Assembly: GCF_001652265.1 (NCBI RefSeq) | Contig: NZ_LWBS01000461.1 | Location: forward strand, 62,001 to 126,000 | Direction: 5' to 3' | Length of the DNA stretch: 64,000 nucleotides | DNA from: Rhizobium leguminosarum | GTDB taxonomy: Bacteria; Pseudomonadota; Alphaproteobacteria; Rhizobiales; Rhizobiaceae | Shown here: positions 36,453-43,927 of the stretch, piece by piece | Layout: every line of letters starts with the position of its first letter | How positions within the stretch are numbered: the first letter of the stretch is position 1 | Notes under the pieces: model-generated | Databases searched by the model: none | The model's input: only the letters and a program-made list of their open reading frames with translations | What the model was told of the DNA's origin: nothing | Translations under genes and position numbers: made by a program

Positions 36453-37040
36453 GTGAAGGTTGTGGAGGCTTGCAGACCTCTGCCTCTCGTTCGCGCCCCG
36501 AGAGCTTACAGCGGGCTTGGTTGCTCTGGTGCCTGGCGCTTGCAGTTGGCTTTCCGCTGCACTTCCTTCCGGCTTCATGGCGCACCGGCGATCGGCTCTT
36601 GGAAACGGGGCCAGGCACTTTGTGCCACCTTTGCGACGGAAGCGACCGGCCATCAGCCGGCTTGCCCTTGGCCCCTCTGGGAACTGGTTGCGGAGGGAGG
36701 ATGCCACACCATCCCCGACGCCCTGCAGGTCGACAAGTCCCGCAAGCTGACGGCTGACGACGGAAAGCTCCTTGGCGTCGAGTGCTGCCACAAACCAAAG
36801 ACGGTCATCGACCAGGGCGTCATAGCCAAGGCAAAGCGTGTGGAGGAATCATATTTCCGCATGCGCGCGCCGAAGCAGAAGATTAAATCTGCCGGGTTCC
36901 CCAAGGCAGATCGCTCCGAGAAGACCGCAACCAAGATCATGCCGGGATACCGAGCGCTCTTCGCGCCGTCTGCCCAGCTTGAGAAGATGAAGGCCGCAGA
37001 TAGCGCGCCTGCGGATGAACAGCGGGGGAATCGGGGATAA
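36453..37040 (+). pseudogene. C-terminal remnant of an HNH-type endonuclease
   Basis: The last 95 or so codons of this frame look like the end of a phage-type HNH protein: CCHKPKTVIDQGVIAKAKRVEES, then KQKIKSAGFPKADRS. The typical catalytic DH pair upstream appears as QVDKS, so the first His may be lost. The earlier codons (36453-36725) match nothing and probably lie outside any real gene. It precedes the excisionase-like gene by 1 bp. Confidence 0.45.
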
Positions 37041-37041
37041 C

Positions 37042-37281
37042 ATGGCTCGCCACGCTGAAATCCCTGTCGGATGCTGGCCTGCTGTGCTTCGGGACGAGCA
37101 TGCGGCCGCCTATGTCGACGAGAAGACGGTTGAGGCGTTTCTCAGCCGTGTCGGCACGATCTGGCCCAAGCCGTTCATCGAAACCGGGACCGGCAAGGGC
37201 AGATTCAGAGCGTGGCGGAAGATCGACCTGGACAAGGCTACTGGCGGAAACGTCGAAAGCGAGCAGTGGGAGGTACTGTAA
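37042..37281 (+). CDS. Excisionase-like DNA-binding protein
   Basis: The 79-residue protein has the size and layout of a recombination directionality factor, with a helix-turn-helix-like stretch RDEHAAAYVDEKTVEAFLSR followed by WPKPFIETGTGKGRFR. Its stop codon overlaps the integrase ATG (TAATG at 37279-37283), which fits an xis-int pair with translational coupling. It appears intact. Family assignment is by context and motif only. Confidence 0.6.
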   Translation: MARHAEIPVGCWPAVLRDEHAAAYVDEKTVEAFLSRVGTIWPKPFIETGTGKGRFRAWRKIDLDKATGGNVESEQWEVL

Positions 37282-38550
37282 TGGTGCCCATCGCTATGCC
37301 GCAATACACCTCGTTCAAGACGCTCGCTAATGGCTCGACGGGCTATTACTGGACGTGCCCCACGCTCTACCGGAAAGCCGGCTGCCCATATCGGAGCGCC
37401 GCGCTTGGCGTCAACCTATCCCAGAAAGAGCTATACGAGGCAGCAGGCGTGTGGAACGCTCGGCTGGAGGAATGGGGCGTCGGGAACGGTCTTCCGCGCG
37501 CGTGGAGCCAGATGTGAGCCGCTACGGCACTGTCGAATGGCTGATGAACGCCTACCTGAAACATTCGTCATTCCTCGAACGCGTCGCCGAGTTCAGTAGG
37601 CCAGATTACAAGCGCGTGCTTGATCGCGTCTGCGATGTGTTCTGAAGGCCGACAAGACTGGAAACAGCGTGCGCGTCGGTGATGCGAAGGTTGGGCAGAT
37701 CGGCGTCAGCACGGCTGAAAAGATCTATGCCGAGATCGGCGCCACCCGCACTGGCGAAAAGGTTCTCACCTACTGCAAGGCCATGTGGAAGCGCATGCAG
37801 CCGCACCATCCCGAGCTCTTCCGGCCGGACACGCCGAATCCTTGGGAAGGCGTCACGCTCAAGCGGCGGGTGAAGAAGAAAAAAGGCCATGTGGACCGAG
37901 AGATGGTCTACGCCTTTGCCAACGGCGCGATCGAGCATGGCCGGGGAGAGTTGGCCGCGGCGGCAGTGCTCGCGTTCGAATGGCTCATGCGCCCATCATC
38001 GATCGGCGCCGGCTACGCGCCTTGGACCGGGTACCGTGCCTCCGACCACCCCGATAAGATTCGCCTGAAGCACCGCAAAAACGACGAGCTCGCCTTGCAT
38101 CCGCTTGAATATACCGAGGTCGACGAGGAGACCGGCGAGGAAGTGCTGGTCAAGCTATACGAGGATGCCGAGAAGATCCTTGCCCAAACACCTCGGTACG
38201 GAACATCGATAGTCTGCAAAAAGAGCGGGGTGCTCTTTGGGGATGGGACATTCCTGGCCCACGAGGTCCGCGAGATGGCGGACAAGATCAGAAAAACCGA
38301 TAAGAGGGTTCCCGAGGGCTTCAGTCTGGACAAGTGCAGGCATGGCGGCATGACGGAATTGGAGGAAAGCGGGCTCACCGAAGGACAGGGTCGATCGCTG
38401 TCGAAGCACAAGACGGCTTCGGCCTATCGGGGCTACGCGAAGGAGACGGAAAAGCGCGTCTTGGAGGCCACGAAGAAGCGCTTCGGCCGTTCTGAACAGC
38501 AGAAAAATATGAATGAAATCAAGGGCAGAAAAATAGTAAAAAAGGCCTGA
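37281..38550 (+). pseudogene. Tyrosine-recombinase integrase, two frameshifts
   Basis: Three frames together make one integrase. Part 1 (37281-37517) is an N-terminal arm-binding region. Part 2, in a second frame to 37645, has the core-binding segment SRYGTVEWLMNAYLKH. Part 3 (from about 37640 to 38550) continues VLKADKTGNSVRVGDAKVGQI in the third frame and carries the catalytic domain: Arg in EWLMRPSSIG, then DKCRHGGMTELEESGL, SLSKHKTAS and the Tyr in SAYRGYAK. The second break is near gatgtgttctgaag at 37633-37646. The protein is presumably inactive, so the element can no longer move by itself. Confidence 0.85.
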
Positions 38551-38597
38551 ATTCGCGTTCTTATTCAGAACGCCCATTGATTTTGCTCATCTTGCGG

Positions 38598-38641
38598 GGA
38601 TTTGCAGTCCTCTGCGTCACCGCTCCGCCACGAGGCCTCAC
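38598..38641 (-). repeat. Right attachment site: duplicated 5' half of tRNA-Cys
   Basis: This is a 44-bp copy of the tRNA-Cys 5' half with one mismatch to 34124-34167. The tRNA 3' half is absent, so it is not a gene. The sequence to its right is probably the ancestral tRNA-Cys promoter region. From here to 38899 I see no gene. Confidence 0.88.
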
Positions 38642-38899
38642 GCGCTCGTTATCTGAGCCGTGGCGAGCGTTTAGAATGATCGTAAGGAAATCGCAAGGGG
38701 GCATTTCGGAAAAACGCCATTCCGCGGCTGCCGAAACGGCCATTTTGTCATCCCGAAACGGCACGCGCGCGGGGCCAGAATTTCCATGGCCATGACGATG
38801 CCCCATTTCCTGCCAATGATGGCATTTGAAACAAATTCTTGACTTGACTTCGATCCTCCTCCGGGACTCAATTACTCTCGGGGGGTATAGGAGCTTGCG

Positions 38900-39238
38900 A
38901 TGGATTGGGCTGCCCTCAAATCGAAGCACGTACATGCGGCATACGACGCCGAAACCCGGGATCTCTATGTAAAGTTCCCCGGTTCTCCGCCTGTGAAGCA
39001 TGCGGATATTCCGTTGCACGTCTACCAGAACCTGCTGGAAACCGATGATCCGCACTTCTACTACAAATATTATATAGCGCCGTGTCGCGTATCACCGGGC
39101 CGTCGACAACCGGTCTCCCTGGCGTCCTATGCAGTCAAGCTCGTCCTCCTCCTTGCCGCCTGCAGCTTGTTGATGGCGACAGGTCTCGATCCGGACCATG
39201 GCGGGACTTTCGAGGAAAGCGAACTCAGATCGAACTAG
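38900..39238 (+). CDS. KTSC-like domain protein with membrane anchor
   Basis: The 112-residue protein has a KTSC-like first half (VHAAYDAETRDLYVKFPGSP, then ADIPLHVYQNLLETDDPHFYY). One hydrophobic helix (AVKLVLLLAACSLLMATGL, about residues 79-97) and a short acidic tail follow. Function unknown. It overlaps tail-to-tail with the next minus-strand gene by 4 bp. Before the element inserted, this gene and the KTSC-like gene at 33728-34018 would have flanked tRNA-Cys closely. Confidence 0.65.
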   Translation: MDWAALKSKHVHAAYDAETRDLYVKFPGSPPVKHADIPLHVYQNLLETDDPHFYYKYYIAPCRVSPGRRQPVSLASYAVKLVLLLAACSLLMATGLDPDHGGTFEESELRSN

Positions 39239-39570
39239 ATGTGCATAGGCTGCACGCCCAGCTCAATCACAGGGCTTGCGGCAAGGCGATTGATTCCCGC
39301 GTCGAAATTGTCACTTCTGTTCTGAGAACGGTAGCGGCGATCGTTCCGCTCGCGGTCGTTACTGCCATCACGCTCGTTCCGGCCGTTAAAATTGCGATAA
39401 TTGCGAGGTCCGTTGTAGCCGCCGCCTTGACCGTGGTCGACCACGCAGCCTTCGGGACGGCGACAGATGCCACGAGCGTCAAATCCGCGGCTGTCGATGG
39501 CTTGGGCCTCGGCGGAAATGCCTGAGAGAACAGCCGCTACTGACAGGGCGACAACAAAAAATGCCTTCAT
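39235..39570 (-). CDS. Secreted Arg/Asn-rich hypothetical protein
   Basis: The 111-residue protein has a clear signal peptide (MKAFFVVALSVAAVLSGISAEAQA). A short segment with a possible disulfide pair (GICRRPEGCVVDHG) follows, then a low-complexity region rich in Arg, Asn, Asp and Gly. No family is recognised. GGTGAGGA before the ATG supports the start. It is probably periplasmic and basic, but its target is unknown. Confidence 0.65.
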   Translation of the reverse strand: MKAFFVVALSVAAVLSGISAEAQAIDSRGFDARGICRRPEGCVVDHGQGGGYNGPRNYRNFNGRNERDGSNDRERNDRRYRSQNRSDNFDAGINRLAASPVIELGVQPMHI

Positions 39571-39674
39571 TTCCTCACCTGGATCATTGTGACGCAATTT
39601 TGCATTTTACATTCCATAAACCACGAATGCGAAAGGCGATCCCCTGTTCCACAAAACTTCTCCCGAGGTGGCCG

Positions 39675-39992
39675 TCAGTCAGCCGGTTTCCGCCGCCTGT
39701 GCCACCAGACCGCCAGTCGCCGCCGCAGCCGGCGCGCGAACGGCAGATCGTGCGAGAGCACGAGGAAACCGAGCGGCAGCATCCAGAAGCCGAGGATGGG
39801 CAGGAAACCTAATACGCCGCAGAAAATAAGTCCCACACCGAGTGCCATCCGCGCGATGCGCGAGCGCGGCATGCCGATACTGAAGGAGCCGAGCACAAGC
39901 CTGCCGCTTGCATGATCGATGCCGAAGCGCCCTGCCCGTGCCTTGCGCTTTTCGCCGCTACTTGTCTCACTGCGATCATTCACGTTTGTCAT
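39675..39992 (-). CDS. Small membrane protein (PGPGW-type)
   Basis: The 105-residue protein has two hydrophobic segments (MALGVGLIFCGVLGFLP and GFWMLPLGFLVLSHD) followed by a very basic tail (RRLRRRLAVWWHRRRK). The pattern ILGFWMLPLGFLVLS then DLP resembles the PGPGW transmembrane family. Topology would put the Arg-rich tail in the cytoplasm. Function unknown. It is divergent from tRNA-Asn. Confidence 0.65.
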   Translation of the reverse strand: MTNVNDRSETSSGEKRKARAGRFGIDHASGRLVLGSFSIGMPRSRIARMALGVGLIFCGVLGFLPILGFWMLPLGFLVLSHDLPFARRLRRRLAVWWHRRRKPAD

Positions 39993-40109
39993 TGCCCAGA
40001 GATGGGCGCAGGCACCCCAAATACAAGTTCATTTCATTTTTTTGAAAAAACCGCTTGGCAAATCGGGAAAGCGTTTGTATTAGCCCACTCACACCGCGCC
40101 AAGCAGTGA

Positions 40110-40184
40110 TCCCTGGTAGCTCAGCGGTAGAGCATTCGACTGTTAATCGACAGGTCGCCGGTTCGAATCCGGCCCGGGGAGCCA
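40110..40184 (+). tRNA. tRNA-Asn (anticodon GTT)
   Basis: The 75-nt tRNA has acceptor stem TCCCTGG/CCGGGGA, D-loop AGCTCAGCGGTAGAGC, anticodon loop CTGTTAA with anticodon GTT, T-loop GGTTCGAATCC, and encoded CCA. Its 3' end was searched for in the rest of the window by eye and no copy was found, so no second integration site is evident. Confidence 0.97.
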
Positions 40185-40396
40185 TTTTCAAGTAAGCGCC
40201 TGTTGTCGTTGATAAATCCGAAAGCAGGCGCTTTCTTTCCCATTCCCTTCCCGCTTTGTGGCACGATGAAAACCCGCCGGTTGGTGAGACCAACGGCGCG
40301 CTGATGATGGCTTCGGTGGTCACGGCGGACAACGCGCTTTTACGATGGGTAGGCAACCGCTGGCCAAAAAACTGCCGGCGGTGTACAGCAAATGTC

Positions 40397-40651
40397 ATGG
40401 CGCTAGATCCCGAAAAAGCATTCTTAGATTACAGTACGGCGGACTGCAGCGTGCAGTTCTGGACCGCCAATGCACCGGCGGTGCAATTCACCTCTTTGGA
40501 AGCCGCCGTCAGGTTCGCAAAAGACCATGGCGGCAGGTGGCAAGAGATCGAGATAACAGTCCATCTGCCGCGCGAGGACATCGCCTTCGCTACCGGAAAA
40601 GTGCATCAACTTATTGACGCTTTGCCCGGTGACCTCCGGAAAAAACGATAA
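40397..40651 (+). CDS. Hypothetical protein
   Basis: The 84-residue protein from MALDPEKAFLDYS has the segment VQFWTANAPAVQFTSLEAAVRFAKDH, in the style of small rhizobial proteins of unknown role with a short alpha/beta fold. In-frame ATGs at 40304 and 40307 would add about 30 residues; no start has a strong ribosome-binding site, so the N-terminus is uncertain. Confidence 0.5.
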   Translation: MALDPEKAFLDYSTADCSVQFWTANAPAVQFTSLEAAVRFAKDHGGRWQEIEITVHLPREDIAFATGKVHQLIDALPGDLRKKR

Positions 40652-40807
40652 TGAGGTGGATTGGCAGTCAATAGAACCAGCCGGCGCGCCTAGGAACGAT
40701 GCTCTTCCCGGCGCGGTCGGTTGGAGATATGGGCAAGGTGAGGCCAGAGCTACCGTCGATTGCGACGTCACATACTATCGCCACAGCACCTGGATAGGGT
40801 CACGGCC

Positions 40808-40942
40808 ATGGCTCTCGGTATGGCGATAGGAATCGGAATAGGCGCCGCAGTCGGCCCGATGCTGTTTGATGACACCGCGATCGGCATCACGTTCGGTGTC
40901 GCGATCGGCGCTGCCGTCGGGGCTGTCATCAAACGGAAATGA
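40808..40942 (+). CDS. Predicted 44-residue glycine-zipper membrane protein
   Basis: A short frame encodes two hydrophobic helices full of GxxxG and GxGxGxA spacing (MAIGIGIGAAVG and GITFGVAIGAAVG), separated by PMLFDDTA and ending in a basic KRK. Glycine zippers pack helices tightly and are common in small membrane or toxin-like peptides. The ribosome-binding site is weak (ATAGGG), so expression is less certain than for the other small genes here. Confidence 0.45.
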   Translation: MALGMAIGIGIGAAVGPMLFDDTAIGITFGVAIGAAVGAVIKRK

Positions 40943-41118
40943 CATCGGGAACCGGTCGCTTACTGCCTGCCCGCCGATATGTGAAGCCATCCATTCACCA
41001 GAATCGGCCGGTGCAATCTCATCTAGTTGGAATCATCGAACGATCACTATCAACACAGCGGCGGACGTCTGACAGGGCATTACCCTATGGCCGCGTTTGA
41101 CCGATAATCGACTGGCAG

Positions 41119-43374
41119 CTATGGGGCCTCGGGCGGACCTGCGGCGGCGTCTCCACCTTCACCACCGCTTTCTCGTGCTTCCCATTCCACAAGAACCGCT
41201 TCGAAGTCCCCGTTATTAAGGTGAATGTTCGATTTGATCGAGTGGATGATGTTCCTGGCCGCTTGTTTTTCCGGATCGGTTTCGAGAAGGGCATAAACTC
41301 GACGGATAATCGACACAGGAGATTTGAAAAAGCTCGCTAACCCATCTAGCGAGAGTGTGGAGCGGGGGCCATATAGCTTCTGAATGAATGTCAGAAGCCA
41401 CGCTTCATCCGACGCACGTGCGACGACCAGTTCGATCAAGTCATCGCGTCCCCCCGCCTGGGACCAAGCGTAAAGCATGCTGGTAGCACGTTGCTCTTCC
41501 ATCACTTGATCGAGGCCAACAGCGCTATAGCGTTTTAGCATGGTGGCACGAACCGCGTCGAACCCATCCCGCGAGGTCAGCCGCTCATTCGGATCGGGTC
41601 GGTTGCCAAAGAACCCATGCCCGAACGTTTCGTCACGCAGAAGGTAGGTTAGGAAGCCAAGTGACGTGCTGGCTTGGAAGAGTGCCTGTAGCGCTGCGTC
41701 GAACCTCTCTTCTGGAAGCGCCACCTTCAACCGTCGCAGCAAATCCTTCGCTAGATACCATATCCGCGGATACCCCCAGTCATCGCCACTGGCATCCTTC
41801 GCCAGCTCATCTGCCGCGTTCGAGAGCCCCATAATCAGTATCTCAACAGGCCAGCCAAGGAGAACATCTTGCTCCATGTAGCGTAGCTGGTCGAGCAGGC
41901 GTTCGACTTTCGTTGCCCCGGTATCACCTTTCTGCTCACCCATGTTAATGAGGAGAAGCGCGACTGCATTCACGCCATCGCGCGCCGCCGCTAGTAGGTC
42001 GGTGATGTCGAGATCCGTCACTCCGTCCGGCGGGTCGATCAGCGTGAAGTACAGGCGGGCGTGGCTCGGGCTCGCTAATAGTTTGTCTTTGGCATCCTGG
42101 GAAGGCGAGGCTCGCTTTGCACGAGAGAACAGCCGTTCATCCTTATTTTTGTCGAAGCTCTGAAATTGAATGCCGGGCAGATGCCGCTCGAGTTCGAACT
42201 GGTGCTTCTCCCAGTCGAGGCAGTCGAGCTTCATGGCCTCGTCCATTTGCTTCGCCATGGCCTCTCGCTCTTCGCTAGAGACATGCACACGCCCTCCCGC
42301 CAGCGCAACGAAAGTCACGAGATACTCCTCAACCCAGCGATAGAAGTTCGGCGAGCCGACAGCGATCATGCGAAGCCAGACAAGGTCGGCCAGATCGACA
42401 CGCCCCATGAGGCTCGGCCAATAAACACGCAAGCTGTCGAGAATGCGGACCACCGCACGCGGATTCTCCAAAACCCGCCCGCCCGTCTCGTCGATGACCT
42501 GCTGAAGATATGGAATCCGCTCCTCGCTACATTCTGCGAACAACTGCAGCTCGCTGGAGAACCAGCGCCGCAGGGCGAAGGATTCCGGCCTCGGCACAGC
42601 GACCTCGGTCTGGACAATCTTCTCCAGATACGCCGTTCCGCTCGCAACACCGGTTCCGGTCTCGATGGCGCGCGACAGCGCTGTCGCATCGTAGCAGAGG
42701 AGATAGGAGACGTTCGGGAAGTCGGCGACGGATCGAACAAGCCGCAGAAGCTCCGCAACTTCCTTCGGTTCTAGCCGATCGACGTCATCGATAGCGACGA
42801 CAATGCGACAATTGAGGTCGAGCAAGGCCTCCGCCAGCTTTTCCTTCTGGGCGACCAAGGTTGGGCCATCCGCTTGCTCCGCTGCTGCCGCGGCAATTTT
42901 TTCAAGTAGTTCGCCGGCAATCGATGCTCCTGGAACGAACATACCCAGCGCGCCGGCGAGCTTGCCGACAGGCCCGAGATGACGGGCGAAGCTTTTTACC
43001 TGCTCAGCTACATCGTTTGCTGCCAGCTTCGTTGCGCCGGTGGCGTCCCCAGCGGCATGCTGCAGCTCAGCGATCGCTTTGGCCAGATCCTCGAACAACG
43101 CTGATAGCAATTGATCGCGGTCGCCGATCAGCCACGGCCGGAACTCCACCGCTGCCACCTTTGCTGAATTCATGCCGCGAAGTCGCAGTAGAGTCAGGGC
43201 AAGCAGGCTGGACTTGCCTGAGCCCCATTTCCGCTCAAGACCGAAGACAAAGCCCTTGTTGGCCGCTTGCGTCGTCAGCGATTCGGCAACGCGGTGGGCC
43301 AGGGCCGCAAATCCGAAGCGATCTTCGTTTTCAGATTGGATCGGACGGTCGCCATGAAATATTGGTTCGCTCAT
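41119..43374 (-). CDS. KAP-family P-loop NTPase
   Basis: The 751-residue protein belongs to the KAP NTPases. Near the N-terminus are RPIQSENEDRFGFAALAHRV and Walker A in LERKWGSGKSSLLAL (residues about 46-60). AAVEFRPWLIGDRDQLL, the KAP-typical FxPW segment, follows. A hydrophobic insertion (GKLAGALGMFVPGASIAGELL) may associate with the membrane, and Walker B is CRIVVAIDDVDRLEP. The C-terminal 400 residues are helical with no known motif. Bacterial KAP proteins include PifA, which blocks phage T7, so phage defence is possible but not shown. There is no obvious partner gene. The start codon lies inside a perfect inverted repeat. Confidence 0.87.
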   Translation of the reverse strand: MSEPIFHGDRPIQSENEDRFGFAALAHRVAESLTTQAANKGFVFGLERKWGSGKSSLLALTLLRLRGMNSAKVAAVEFRPWLIGDRDQLLSALFEDLAKAIAELQHAAGDATGATKLAANDVAEQVKSFARHLGPVGKLAGALGMFVPGASIAGELLEKIAAAAAEQADGPTLVAQKEKLAEALLDLNCRIVVAIDDVDRLEPKEVAELLRLVRSVADFPNVSYLLCYDATALSRAIETGTGVASGTAYLEKIVQTEVAVPRPESFALRRWFSSELQLFAECSEERIPYLQQVIDETGGRVLENPRAVVRILDSLRVYWPSLMGRVDLADLVWLRMIAVGSPNFYRWVEEYLVTFVALAGGRVHVSSEEREAMAKQMDEAMKLDCLDWEKHQFELERHLPGIQFQSFDKNKDERLFSRAKRASPSQDAKDKLLASPSHARLYFTLIDPPDGVTDLDITDLLAAARDGVNAVALLLINMGEQKGDTGATKVERLLDQLRYMEQDVLLGWPVEILIMGLSNAADELAKDASGDDWGYPRIWYLAKDLLRRLKVALPEERFDAALQALFQASTSLGFLTYLLRDETFGHGFFGNRPDPNERLTSRDGFDAVRATMLKRYSAVGLDQVMEEQRATSMLYAWSQAGGRDDLIELVVARASDEAWLLTFIQKLYGPRSTLSLDGLASFFKSPVSIIRRVYALLETDPEKQAARNIIHSIKSNIHLNNGDFEAVLVEWEARESGGEGGDAAAGPPEAP

Positions 43375-43389
43375 GATACTATCATGAGC
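43369..43389. promoter_or_regulatory. Perfect inverted repeat over the KAP NTPase start codon
   Basis: Two 10-base arms, gctcatgata and tatcatgagc, are separated by one base. The right arm as read in the gene direction contains the ATG. In DNA it could be an operator; in RNA a hairpin here would hide the start codon. No strong ribosome-binding site is seen upstream. Confidence 0.55.
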
Positions 43390-43499
43390 TTACCGACGGG
43401 GTCATGGCGAGCAAAACCTGACCTTCGAGTGTGTATTTGATGCTATGCAAGGTTCCAAGACGCCGCGCAATTTGGAACGCAACGGGGACAAGCCCCCCT

Positions 43500-43679
43500 C
43501 TAATAGCTGCACGAACGGCCCTCGCGGGGGCGGAAGCCATCGGCACAGGCCGGGTTCATCGAATCTCCCGGCTGATATCCCGATGCCGAGCCATATGAAT
43601 TCGGCGGCGTCGAGCATGCCGAGGTTATGGCGGCAAGACTGATTGCTCCGGCTGCTACAAATGCCCGAAATCTGTTCAT
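43500..43679 (-). CDS. Small lipoprotein, 59 residues
   Basis: This short gene encodes a lipoprotein. A signal (MNRFRAFVAAGAISLAAITSACS) with a lipobox-like ITSAC puts the lipidated Cys at residue 22. A short Ser/Gly/Pro-rich linker follows, then a C-terminal CADGFRPREGRSCSY that could form one disulfide. GGGAG stands eight bases before the ATG. The same ending is found in the broken gene at 36035-36200. Function unknown; similar entericidin-sized lipoproteins are often stress induced. Confidence 0.68.
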   Translation of the reverse strand: MNRFRAFVAAGAISLAAITSACSTPPNSYGSASGYQPGDSMNPACADGFRPREGRSCSY

Positions 43680-43856
43680 CGATGCTTCTCCCGTTTACGC
43701 TGCGACCGAGTGATGAGAGCCTCTCCTCTCTCCTCGCAGATCACATTCGCTTCAAGATATAGGCGCGCTCTTCGGCTGGCGTTAGCTCCGAGCGCGCAAG
43801 AATTCTCGTCGATCCGATCAGCTCCGCATGAAGATCGTCGATGACCAAGCCGGCCG

Positions 43857-43881
43857 GGAACAAAGACCGCGGTTCAAAGTT
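43857..43881 (+). promoter_or_regulatory. Possible EcfG (general stress) promoter
   Basis: GGAAC at 43857-43861, a 16-base spacer, then AGTT at 43878-43881, against the alphaproteobacterial EcfG consensus GGAAC-N16/17-CGTT. The -10 has one mismatch. It lies 46 bases before the ATG of the 25-residue membrane peptide. No such site was found directly before the catalase gene. Confidence 0.33.
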
Positions 43882-43927
43882 GAGTGGCATCAACCACGTA
43901 ACGTCAGTTTCTGACAGGAGGTCTTTC

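Larger units (their letters stand above)
34124..38641. mobile_element. Decayed tRNA-Cys integrative element (about 4.5 kb)
   Basis: The element lies between two 44-bp copies of the tRNA-Cys 5' half. It carries an integrase with two frameshifts, an excisionase-like gene in TAATG overlap with it, an HNH fragment, a DNA ligase lacking its middle, a phage metallopeptidase fragment, a broken lipoprotein and one hypothetical gene. Near the ends are short repeats that may be integrase arm sites: attctgaat at 34242 and 34265, and the inverted attcagaa at 38563. The stretch 35790-36452 holds only the lipoprotein remnant. It is probably immobile unless helped in trans. The gene set suggests a phage-related or LigD-bearing rhizobial element. 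Confidence 0.82.

Noticed and set aside
36363..36791. Minus-strand and plus-strand frames in 36363-36800 as genes
   Set aside because: Several overlapping frames exist in all directions with no motif; probably decayed element DNA.
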